A DNA stretch of 64,000 nucleotides from G963676335 sp963676335 (GTDB lineage: Bacteria > Pseudomonadota > Alphaproteobacteria > Rickettsiales > Rickettsiaceae): contig OY781057.1 of NCBI GenBank assembly GCA_963676335.1, positions 558,001-622,000 on the forward strand, written 5' to 3'. A program made the position numbers and the translations under genes. Shown piece after piece: positions 36,625 to 44,248 of the stretch (its first letter is position 1; each line of letters begins with the position of its first letter). The notes below the pieces were generated by a model. It searched no databases. It saw only the letters and a program-made list of their open reading frames with translations, and was not told the origin of the DNA.

Positions 36625-36699
36625 GGGCTTGTAGTTCAGTGGTAGAACGTACTGCTTATAACGGTGTTGTCGCAGGTTCAATTCCTGCCAAGCCCACCA
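36625..36699 (+). tRNA. tRNA-Ile (anticodon TAT)
   Basis: Acceptor GGGCTTG pairs with CAAGCCC, D arm GTTC/GAAC, anticodon stem TACTG/CGGTG encloses the 7-nt loop CTTATAA, so T33 precedes anticodon TAT. T arm GCAGG/CCTGC, A73 and encoded CCA (36697-36699). The known isoleucine determinants A73, C4-G69, U12-A23, C29-G41, A37 and A38 are all present. It would read AUA directly. The D arm itself resembles that of tRNA-Gly, but the discriminator base and anticodon do not. Confidence 0.9.
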
Positions 36700-36725
36700 T
36701 CATTTAAATTATAGAGGAATAAACA

Positions 36726-36941
36726 ATGTCAAAAACAAAATCGAAAGTCGCATCAAAAAACAATCCTGTAACCAGAGAACAAGCCAAAGATTTCTTTTTT
36801 CAAGGAAAAAAAATTAAACCAGTAAAGTTAATTGGTTATGAATCTACTTTTTTAGCTGCTGAATATGATAGTACAGGAGATTTAGTATTAGGACTTGATG
36901 GGAAACCAATATCATGGAGAGTCGCAAGAAGTATTAAATAA
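36726..36941 (+). CDS. Small conserved-type hypothetical protein, 71 aa
   Basis: A basic, soluble 71-residue protein with a Lys-rich N-terminus (MSKTKSKVASKNN) followed by REQAKDFFFQGKKI and an ending that fits a small beta-rich fold (SWRVARSIK). A GAGGAAT Shine-Dalgarno lies about 7 bp upstream. It is encoded between tRNA-Ile and tRNA-Ser and is probably on the same transcript. I recall no function for it; the basic start could bind nucleic acid. Confidence 0.65.
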   Translation: MSKTKSKVASKNNPVTREQAKDFFFQGKKIKPVKLIGYESTFLAAEYDSTGDLVLGLDGKPISWRVARSIK

Positions 36942-36981
36942 ATTAAAATCCAATGATTTGACGAATAATAAAATCATCAAT

Positions 36982-37070
36982 GGAGAGATGGCCGAGTGGC
37001 TTAAGGCGCACGCCTGGAAAGTGTGTTCACGTTTTGCGTGACAGGGGTTCGAATCCCTTTCTCTCTGCCA
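36982..37070 (+). tRNA. tRNA-Ser (anticodon GGA)
   Basis: A class II tRNA with a long variable arm. Acceptor GGAGAGA pairs with TCTCTCT (G1-U72 wobble), anticodon stem CACGC/GTGTG with loop CTGGAAA gives GGA, variable arm TTCACGTTTTGCGTGA forms a hairpin, T arm AGGGG/CCCTT, G73 and encoded CCA. Confidence 0.95.
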
Positions 37071-37268
37071 TTAGTATGAAAAAGCAACATTTTAGAGCTT
37101 GTGTAGCAATGACATTGTTAATAAAGTAATTTATGAAATCTTTAAATCTTTGCTTTGCATATTGGGTTCATAAATAATTACCTTGATAAGTATTTACTAC
37201 TTTTTTCTTGCAACTATTTATATTTTATAGTAATTTTTAATAAATAATTAAGCTATAATGAAGTTATA

Positions 37269-37610
37269 TTGTTAACAACTAAGCAATTTGGAGATATAGC
37301 AGAAAATTTAATATCTATACTTTATAGGCTTATGCTATATAGACTTATAGCACGAAAATGGAAATGTAAAGCGGGAGAAGTTGATTTAATTTGTTCTCGG
37401 GGGAAAACGTTGGTTTTTATAGAAGTTAAAGCTAGATCTAATCCTAATATAGCAGAAATAGTTTCTTTTAAACAACAAAAAAGAATTAAAAAATCTGCTT
37501 TATATTTTTTAAGTATATATCCTAAGTATTTTAATTATGATATTAGATTTGATTTAGCTATAATTCAAACATTTAAGTTTCCCAAAATTATTTATAATGC
37601 ATGGAAATAA
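37269..37610 (+). CDS. YraN/UPF0102 family protein
   Basis: A 113-residue protein starting at TTG 37269 (no ATG is available). The family motifs are GDIAENLISILYR, then KCKAGEVDLICSRGKTLVFIEVKAR near residues 33-57, a restriction-endonuclease-like core with E, D and ExK (EVDLI...FIEVKAR). Function is unproven; a Holliday-junction-type nuclease role has been proposed from the fold. The N-terminal helix LYRLMLYRLIARKWK is unusual: it seems to contain a short in-frame duplication (LYRL/LYRL). Confidence 0.8.
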   Translation: MLTTKQFGDIAENLISILYRLMLYRLIARKWKCKAGEVDLICSRGKTLVFIEVKARSNPNIAEIVSFKQQKRIKKSALYFLSIYPKYFNYDIRFDLAIIQTFKFPKIIYNAWK

Positions 37611-37634
37611 TATAGCTTTCTATCAAGTTTATAT

Positions 37635-37708
37635 GGGGCCATAGCTCAGTAGGATAGAGCAAGTGATTCCTAATCGCTAGGTCGGAGGTTCGAATCCTCT
37701 TGGTCCCA
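37635..37708 (+). tRNA. tRNA-Arg (anticodon CCT)
   Basis: Acceptor GGGGCCA pairs with TGGTCCC (one G-U), anticodon stem AGTGA/TCGCT with loop TTCCTAA gives CCT, reading AGG. T arm GGAGG/CCTCT, A73; CCA is not encoded. It precedes repeat copy B by 6 bp. Confidence 0.94.
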
Positions 37709-37714
37709 CATATC

Positions 37715-37820
37715 ATATACTCATCAAACTTTCAAAAGTTGACGTCGTCGCTTTAGAACTGCGTTGCTCACATACGTCAAGTATGCTGCATTATTATCTA
37801 TTCCCTTCGCTGCTAGCTCT
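37715..37820 (+). repeat. Palindromic interspersed repeat, copy B
   Basis: About 106 bp beginning ATATACTCATCAAACTTTC, same orientation as copy A; it shares with copy C the block CGCTTTAGAAC and CAAGTATGCTGC/CAAAAGTATGCTGC. The right-hand terminal inverted repeat is missing, so this copy is shortened. It separates tRNA-Arg from the convergent hydrolase gene. Confidence 0.75.
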
Positions 37821-37835
37821 AAATAAATTTAATCT

Positions 37836-38441
37836 CTAATTAATTCTATTTTTATGAGAAGAAACAATATTTAAACAAGATTTAATCATAGATCTTTCCA
37901 ATTCCGATACGTCTATACATTGAGCAAATGATAAAAAAGTAAGTATAGTTTCGTTTAGTATTTTTTTTTGTTTTTCGTAAGATTTTACATTTATAGTTTG
38001 CAAATTATGAAATCTGTCGCATAGTTTGATTAACAACTCTTCTTTATTATTTTTAATCCACATTTGTTCTATCATTTCCGCAGAACTAATTTCTTTATCT
38101 TGCTTAATTTTAGTTAATCTCTCAACTCCCTTTGCAATTCTATCTCCAAACCATACTCTTATCATTTCTTCAGTTACTTCAGTATCTTCAATAATATCAT
38201 GAAAGATAGCGATAATGATTACCTCTGTATCAAAGATATAATCTGCAACTATTTCCGCTACTGCAAATGGATGAGAGTAAAAGGGTTCCCCCGATTCTCT
38301 TGTTTGATCGGCGTGATACTTTTTTGCATAAAACATAGCTTTTTTGATTGCAAGAATATTTACTTTCGTATCTTTTTTTAAATTTAAGGCTTCTAATTTT
38401 TCAATTAATTTACTTGAGTATTTATCTACTTCGATAGTCAT
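37836..38441 (-). CDS. SpoT-like (p)ppGpp hydrolase, HD domain only
   Basis: A 201-residue HD-domain protein. Motifs of the RelA/SpoT hydrolase: AKKYHADQTRESGEPFYSHPFAVAEIVADY near residues 33-62, the HD pair in AIFHDIIEDTEVTEE near 77-91, and IKLCDRFHNLQTI near 137-149. There is no synthetase or regulatory domain, so it resembles a small alarmone hydrolase, or one of the fragmented spoT paralogs frequent in Rickettsia. It would hydrolyse pppGpp or ppGpp with Mn2+. It faces the tRNA cluster across repeat B. Confidence 0.87.
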   Translation of the reverse strand: MTIEVDKYSSKLIEKLEALNLKKDTKVNILAIKKAMFYAKKYHADQTRESGEPFYSHPFAVAEIVADYIFDTEVIIIAIFHDIIEDTEVTEEMIRVWFGDRIAKGVERLTKIKQDKEISSAEMIEQMWIKNNKEELLIKLCDRFHNLQTINVKSYEKQKKILNETILTFLSFAQCIDVSELERSMIKSCLNIVSSHKNRIN

Positions 38442-38527
38442 AAAAAATATTTATCAAAACTCTAGATAAAGAATACTATAAAAAAAATAAAAAATAATTA
38501 TTTAAAAAAATAAAAACTTAAGAATAA

Positions 38528-38848
38528 TTTTATTGTTGCTATTTTAACTTTTTTATATTATCAGAGTTTTCACATAAATACCATTTTTCCGCAGGAAGTT
38601 CAAATTATACAGCAATCACGTACTTTGATAAGGCTATACAACTAAACCCTAGTTACCCAAAAGCATTGTACTATAAAGGACAAGCGTTGTATCTTTTGAA
38701 GCAATTTAAAGAGGTGATTAATTGGTATAATTCAATAGAACATATTTCTGAGTATAGTTCATCAATATATTATCACACGGGATGTGAGTACAAAAAAAAT
38801 TCTGAGATAGAGGTTACCGGTGACTCTATGCATCACGAATATTCATAA
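38528..38848 (+). pseudogene. TPR-repeat gene remnant
   Basis: An open frame without a normal start spans 38528-38848. Residues from about 38594 read YFDKAIQLNPSYPKALYYKGQAL, a perfectly ordinary TPR, followed by a partial second repeat (FKEVINWYNSIEHI). No ATG precedes the TPR, and the C-terminus becomes unrelated sequence. I read it as the surviving end of a TPR-repeat protein, a class that is abundant and decaying in Rickettsiaceae. A TTG at 38666 would give just 60 residues and cut the first repeat. Confidence 0.65.
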
Positions 38849-39022
38849 TAAATTTTGTCTTTATGAAACCCCGATACACGAAGTAAAGGGTTCATAAATT
38901 CACTTGCTAACCAAATCTCCTAGTAACAATACTCCTATCTAAATGATGTCATATAATAAAAATATTTCAATTAAACAAAACTCTAAGTTATAATTAAATT
39001 ATATACAAAAAAATATAAAATT

Positions 39023-40321
39023 ATGAAAAACAATAACGATACCTATTTATATTCAGGGGAGGATATAGTTATTTCATTAAATAATTTAAATAATAAAAAT
39101 ACTTATAAAGTAGAGAATCCGATTGGTGAAAACGAGAAATGGATAAAGACTCAAATTAAAGATATAGTGAGTAATATTAAAAATGAAGAAAATATAGTTA
39201 TTCCAATTAACATAGACAATAATCATTGGGCTGGATTAGTTTTAAAAAAAAATGCTGGGATTATAGAAGCTCACTACAATGATCCTTTGGGAAATACGAT
39301 GCAAGATAAAAATCCAATATTACATAGAGAACTTTTGAGCAATGGCATTGATTTAAAAAATATTCATGATTATAAACTTACTCAACAAGACAATCCTTAT
39401 GATTGTGGTCCTTGTACTGTTCTTAATTTACATGATCTCGCTGAAGGCAATAAACTTCGTAATAGCGATAACATAAAAGATGCTATTTCAAAGCAAAGGA
39501 AAGATTTAGCAAATTTAACAAAAACAAATCTTTCATCATCATTATCATCTGCTCATAAAGTAGAAACTTCTGTTGATAACGATGAATTGTCGATGACAAT
39601 AGCAATTAGTGACGCAGCGGAAAAAATTAAAAATAGAGAAAACAACGCAATAACTATTCCAATCAAAACAGGAAATGATTTGGTGCAATTAGTGTTAAAA
39701 GATAACAATGGTGCTATAGAGGTTACCTATGATGATCCCTCTGGAAAGTCGATGAATGAAAAAGTACCTGAATTATATCAAATACTTTTGAACAATGATA
39801 TCAATCCAGCAAATATTCATGATAATAAATCTGTCCAACAAAATGCTAGTCAGACTTTGCTATCTAATAAAGAAGATAATGCTTCAATTCAACCTATAAC
39901 TCAACAACGTCTTTCTTTGGCTAATGGAAGCCAAGAAACAAAAAACATTCATGAGAATAAATCTGTTCAACAAAATACTAGTCAGACTAATTCACTATCT
40001 AATAAAGAAGATAATGCTTCAATTCAACCTATAACTCAACAACGTCTTTCTTTGGCTAACGGAAGCCAAGAAACAAAAAACATTAATTTTGTTAAGCTGC
40101 TAGTAAATAAAACAGCAAAATTATTTAAAAAAGTCTCTAACTACGTTAGTACGCTTTTTTCGGGTAGAACTGAACAGCGAGGTGACCAGGGTGTCAGCAG
40201 AGAAGAGATGCAAAAATCATATAATGCTAATAAAAAAATCAATAATCTTGATTTAAATGAAAAAATCGTTCCTCTTACTAAGATAAGATATAAAAACCCA
40301 AACAAATCAATTAGTAGATAA
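39023..40321 (+). CDS. Ulp1/CE-clan cysteine protease (putative secreted effector)
   Basis: A 432-residue protein without a signal peptide. Residues 55-145 match the C48/CE-clan catalytic core: His68 (NNHWAGL), Asp87 (YNDPLG), Gln121-122 and Cys128 (NPYDCGPCTV). Similar enzymes in intracellular bacteria, including Rickettsia, Chlamydia and Legionella, act on host ubiquitin, SUMO or NEDD8. Residues 185-270 are a second, decayed copy (VQLVLKDNNG, YDDPSG) lacking the His and Cys. A 45-residue tandem repeat fills 265-353. The C-terminus (about 355-432) is basic. It lies 55 bp before the autotransporter gene. Function in host modification is inferred from the family. Confidence 0.85.
   Translation: MKNNNDTYLYSGEDIVISLNNLNNKNTYKVENPIGENEKWIKTQIKDIVSNIKNEENIVIPINIDNNHWAGLVLKKNAGIIEAHYNDPLGNTMQDKNPILHRELLSNGIDLKNIHDYKLTQQDNPYDCGPCTVLNLHDLAEGNKLRNSDNIKDAISKQRKDLANLTKTNLSSSLSSAHKVETSVDNDELSMTIAISDAAEKIKNRENNAITIPIKTGNDLVQLVLKDNNGAIEVTYDDPSGKSMNEKVPELYQILLNNDINPANIHDNKSVQQNASQTLLSNKEDNASIQPITQQRLSLANGSQETKNIHENKSVQQNTSQTNSLSNKEDNASIQPITQQRLSLANGSQETKNINFVKLLVNKTAKLFKKVSNYVSTLFSGRTEQRGDQGVSREEMQKSYNANKKINNLDLNEKIVPLTKIRYKNPNKSISR
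39815..40083 (+). repeat. 132-135 bp tandem duplication in the CE-clan protease gene
   Basis: Two near-identical units starting at 39815 and 39947. They share long identical runs (for example TCAATTCAACCTATAACTCA) and differ by a few point changes and one inserted codon. The high identity indicates recent duplication. Confidence 0.92.
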
Positions 40322-40376
40322 AATTTTTTTCAATATTTTTAAATAAATAAAATTTTTAACATATTTCATTATTTAT

Positions 40377-43300
40377 ATGTATAATTCTCATATAAAAAAT
40401 GAAAATATTATTATGTTAAAATTATTATCAAGTGTATCTAATTTTATTAAAATTAATACAACTATAGGAATAATTTTGCTAGCAGTTAATGCTGCAAAAG
40501 CTGAAAATTTAGTTCCATATAGCTCTACATTAGAATTTTCTTTTAGAAAAGGTGTGAAAAGGAATTTGGGAGAAATAGATTATATGCTTCCTTTCTATGA
40601 AAAAAAAGACAATTTATTAATTTTAGATTTAAAAACAAAAATAGATAATAGTAAAAGTAAAGAATTAAACCTTGGTTTAGTTTATAGGTATATTTATAAT
40701 GATAAAGCAATATTTGGAATTTATAATTACTTTGATTATAGAAAAACAGGTAATAATTTTAATGTAAAGGGTTGGACAGGAGGAGTGGAAGTTCTGAGTG
40801 AATACTTAGATGGAAGGGTCAATTTTTATTTACCTCAAAATAAAACAAAAAAAGTAAAACAAGGAACAAAAAAAACAGTACGTATACAAGGGACTTCAAT
40901 TTTTGGCATTTCAGAAGGAAATACATATGAAAGAGCTTTACGAGGATATGATGTGGAAATTGGTTGTCCTCTTTTTGGTTTCTCAGAAAAATTTAATAAT
41001 ATATTAGGTACAAGAGTGTTTGTATCTAAATATGATTTCCGAAATAAGGATACTGATAAAGTAGCTGGAACAAGATTTAGGTTAGAACAAAAATTAGGAC
41101 ATATTGATGTTGGCAAACATGGACTATATTTTTCTTTAAATGCTGCAACTCAATATGATAAAATAAGAAAAAGACAAAATTCTATTGGCCTAAGCGCTAA
41201 ACTTATATTCAACAACGATAAAAAGCAATCAAATTCTTTGAGATCCAGAATGATGGATACTGTAATTAGAGATATTGATATTGTCACTACTGCAAAAAAA
41301 AATCCTGATAGTTCTCATAATTTTATTATGAATGGCAAAGAAATAAAAAATATATATTTTGTAGGAAATGCCGATTCTAGTTATCAGGGAGATGGGACGA
41401 AAGATAATCCATTTTCTATTGAACAATTTAATAAACTTGATACAAGCCATGCAATAATAGTTACATCTAATATAGATACTAAAAAAGGAGGAAAAATATT
41501 ATCTTCAGAGCAATATGAGAATTTAAAAAACAATCCTCAGGTAATTATTGCAAAAAAAGAAATGATTTTATCAACAGGAGAAGAAAATCCAATAAAAATT
41601 GTTATAAATAGCCATAATGGTGTCCATATAACGACTGATGCAAATATTTTAAGTGAAAACATTATATCTAATTCTGAAAGCGCGCAAAAAAGTATACAAT
41701 TAACAAGTGCTCCTATTGTAGAAGCTAATGCAACGATGCTAGAGCAAATAAGCAAAGAAAATATTCAACAAAACACTGAAATAACACAAGAAAATGGGAA
41801 AAATGTCAAGTATGTGTTATATGATGGAGCTAGAGTACGTATAGAAGAACAAATCTCTTCTGAAGTAATTGCATCCCAGCCAGTGCAGGTGGTAGAAAAT
41901 AATCCAGAACATGAGGAAAGTGAGGTACGGGTAGTAGAAAATAATCCAGCGCAGCAAGAAGCAGTGGGCGAACGAGAGGAAATAGCAATACAACAGGCTC
42001 TAATTGAAGGCCATCAGTCAGAGCAGGGTAGTGAAGATCAACGGCGCATAACTGAAGATACACAAGAACAATTAGAAAGTAATGATGATAGACAAGAAGT
42101 AGACTTAAGTTTAGAGAATCTAAGTAATGATTCAGAAGAGCAAAGTCAACATGGAAGTGATCCACAGCCAGAAGAGGAGGAAGGCAATAATCAACAGAAT
42201 CAACGACAAGAAATGGAAGTATCTTTTACCTCCCAAAGTCTAGTAGAAAGAGAGGCAGAGAATCAGCAAGAAGACTATGGGAATTTAGTTAATGAGGAGC
42301 GGGTGCAACAACAAGAAGGAGTGGAAGACTTAGATTTAAATGATTTATTTAGACTAGAAGATGATTCACAATCACTAGGGGAGGTTCAAGAGCAAAACAA
42401 TGAAAACAATCAGCTACTGCATGAAGTTCAGTCGCAGCAAGAGGAGCAAAATAATCAACAAGCACAGCAATTGCAACAGGGGGATATTGGGCAACAGGAC
42501 GCAAATATTCAATTACCAGCAGAGATGACTCAGCCGCAGGTAGTAGAGCAGCATTTACAACAGCAAATAGAACAGGAAACCGATGTAGATTTAAGCAATC
42601 TTTTTGCAGAGCCAAAAAATCAAGATAATCTAGTCCAACAACAAGAAGATGTAATCGGATTTGATTCAGGAGTAGATGTAAATAGTTTATCTGATTTAGA
42701 TAAAGAGATTTATAATTTGATTTTGGAAATAGGAAATAATATTAATGTAGGTAATGACCCAAACAATAAGTATTACAAACAACAAAAGTACTACGAAGTA
42801 GCAAAGAAAATTCATGAAAATATTGTAAAGAATCAAGGTGTTGATAAATGCAAAGCTATATTAGCTAGTGAGCACATAATGTCATTTATGCACCTAGGGA
42901 CAGAAGATATGGACTTAAATAATCTAAAAAACAAATGGAAAACATGGTTAGCGACTAATCCAACGTATATTACTGATAATACATATAATACAAATGATAA
43001 TGATGTAGCTAAATATTTAGTTTATGTTCATACCGCTTATAAAAATGGTGAATCATTAATGCAAGAGACTAATGATTTATATAATATAGTTAATAATGCT
43101 GAAAATGTTGGAGCAGTGAGCGGTAGTAGTTTAAGAGATCGTACAATCGCATTATCTCTTTCTAAATTAGAAGAAGAATATGGAGTAGTTGATGGGGATA
43201 AAGCGTTGGAAGTTGTTAAAAAGATAATTAAGAATAAATTAAAAGAATGGGGAGAAAAAGTGGATAATGAGAATCTTGTTCAGAGTAATGCGAAAAACTA

Positions 43301-44027
43301 TATAAACCATAAATATTATAGGGCTTATAGAAGTGTAATTAGAGCCGAAAATGAACCTGATTTTTATGTAGATAAAGTATATGGAAAGATTGATTATAGA
43401 TCTGCTATGGGATATGTATTAAAGGCTCTAGTAGATACCAAGGAAATAAAAAACAATCTAAAAGAGAGCCACACTGATATTGTTTCAGTAGAAGTATTTA
43501 AACGACAAAAAGAAAATTTAGAAACATTAATAGATGCTTTAAAAGAGAGTCAGATAGGTCATAGTCATGGTGATGATAATGAATTTATGGATAATATTTC
43601 TTGTCCTCATGGTACTTTTAATATGGTAGTCAGTTCAGCCACATTAAAACATCGAAAAGTAAATATAAGAGATAGCGTTTCTAGTGAGGAACTTATGCAG
43701 AGTCTAGGATCGCATGCTAAAAAAATCTTAAATAGAGATTTAGTAGCTGTGAAAGATCAAATAATTTTAGAACATAAAAAATTAAATACTACAAAAGATT
43801 CAAGCAATCTTAATGACCAGATTAACTATGCAAGAAATGATAATAACTTCAATTTTTTTATTCCTAACGATACTATAAGTACTGAGTATAGTAATTTTTT
43901 GACCAAAGTAATTCAAAATGCTAATGACGAATATTTTATATATAATCATCCAGCCTCTTCTAGATTAGTTTCTGAAGATTTTTTTAAGAAAAGTATAAAC
44001 TGTTTTTATAATCTAAAGATAGATTAA
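40377..44027 (+). CDS. Inverse autotransporter (intimin/invasin-type) with Q/E-rich passenger
   Basis: A 1216-residue surface protein. A signal peptide is visible if translation begins at the ATG at 40413 (hydrophobic stretch IGIILLAVNAAKA before AENLVPY); the longer start at 40377 adds 12 residues. Residues 45-285 form the inverse autotransporter beta-barrel (LEFSFRKG, LDLKTKIDNSKS, LGLVYRYIYND, IYNYFDYRKT, WTGGVEVLSEYLDGRVNFYLP, DVEIGCPLFGF). A spacer leads into a Glu/Gln-rich, proline-poor passenger stretch at about 490-765, then a 450-residue helical C-terminal domain I cannot assign. The barrel would hold the passenger outside the cell for host contact. There is no LysM domain. Confidence 0.85.
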   Translation: MYNSHIKNENIIMLKLLSSVSNFIKINTTIGIILLAVNAAKAENLVPYSSTLEFSFRKGVKRNLGEIDYMLPFYEKKDNLLILDLKTKIDNSKSKELNLGLVYRYIYNDKAIFGIYNYFDYRKTGNNFNVKGWTGGVEVLSEYLDGRVNFYLPQNKTKKVKQGTKKTVRIQGTSIFGISEGNTYERALRGYDVEIGCPLFGFSEKFNNILGTRVFVSKYDFRNKDTDKVAGTRFRLEQKLGHIDVGKHGLYFSLNAATQYDKIRKRQNSIGLSAKLIFNNDKKQSNSLRSRMMDTVIRDIDIVTTAKKNPDSSHNFIMNGKEIKNIYFVGNADSSYQGDGTKDNPFSIEQFNKLDTSHAIIVTSNIDTKKGGKILSSEQYENLKNNPQVIIAKKEMILSTGEENPIKIVINSHNGVHITTDANILSENIISNSESAQKSIQLTSAPIVEANATMLEQISKENIQQNTEITQENGKNVKYVLYDGARVRIEEQISSEVIASQPVQVVENNPEHEESEVRVVENNPAQQEAVGEREEIAIQQALIEGHQSEQGSEDQRRITEDTQEQLESNDDRQEVDLSLENLSNDSEEQSQHGSDPQPEEEEGNNQQNQRQEMEVSFTSQSLVEREAENQQEDYGNLVNEERVQQQEGVEDLDLNDLFRLEDDSQSLGEVQEQNNENNQLLHEVQSQQEEQNNQQAQQLQQGDIGQQDANIQLPAEMTQPQVVEQHLQQQIEQETDVDLSNLFAEPKNQDNLVQQQEDVIGFDSGVDVNSLSDLDKEIYNLILEIGNNINVGNDPNNKYYKQQKYYEVAKKIHENIVKNQGVDKCKAILASEHIMSFMHLGTEDMDLNNLKNKWKTWLATNPTYITDNTYNTNDNDVAKYLVYVHTAYKNGESLMQETNDLYNIVNNAENVGAVSGSSLRDRTIALSLSKLEEEYGVVDGDKALEVVKKIIKNKLKEWGEKVDNENLVQSNAKNYINHKYYRAYRSVIRAENEPDFYVDKVYGKIDYRSAMGYVLKALVDTKEIKNNLKESHTDIVSVEVFKRQKENLETLIDALKESQIGHSHGDDNEFMDNISCPHGTFNMVVSSATLKHRKVNIRDSVSSEELMQSLGSHAKKILNRDLVAVKDQIILEHKKLNTTKDSSNLNDQINYARNDNNFNFFIPNDTISTEYSNFLTKVIQNANDEYFIYNHPASSRLVSEDFFKKSINCFYNLKID

Positions 44028-44248
44028 TTAATTTTTGAAGAGCTTTAAGTGATGGGTAATATGTTTTGGGATTCATATTTTGAAATAAAATATACAGAAA
44101 TACTTACTAAAGACGTGCAAAGCAGTAAAATGGATAGATTTTAGTAATTAAAGCCTCTGAAAGAGAGATGTAAAAAGTTATAAATATTTATAGCAATCCA
44201 GAGTCTGGTAGTAGAGATACTTTTTTCTCTGACAGTAAGTGTTAGGAA

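Noticed and set aside
37635..37708. Attachment site for an integrated element at tRNA-Arg(CCT)
   Set aside because: I found no downstream copy of the tRNA 3' end and no integrase besides the housekeeping XerC.
41830..42165. Minus-strand ORFs of 111 and 88 aa within the autotransporter
   Set aside because: Arise from Gln/Glu-rich codons read in reverse; no start or motif.
44052..44150. 32-codon ORF in the gap before recD2
   Set aside because: Too short and featureless; the gap of 221 bp shows no other gene or RNA that I recognise.
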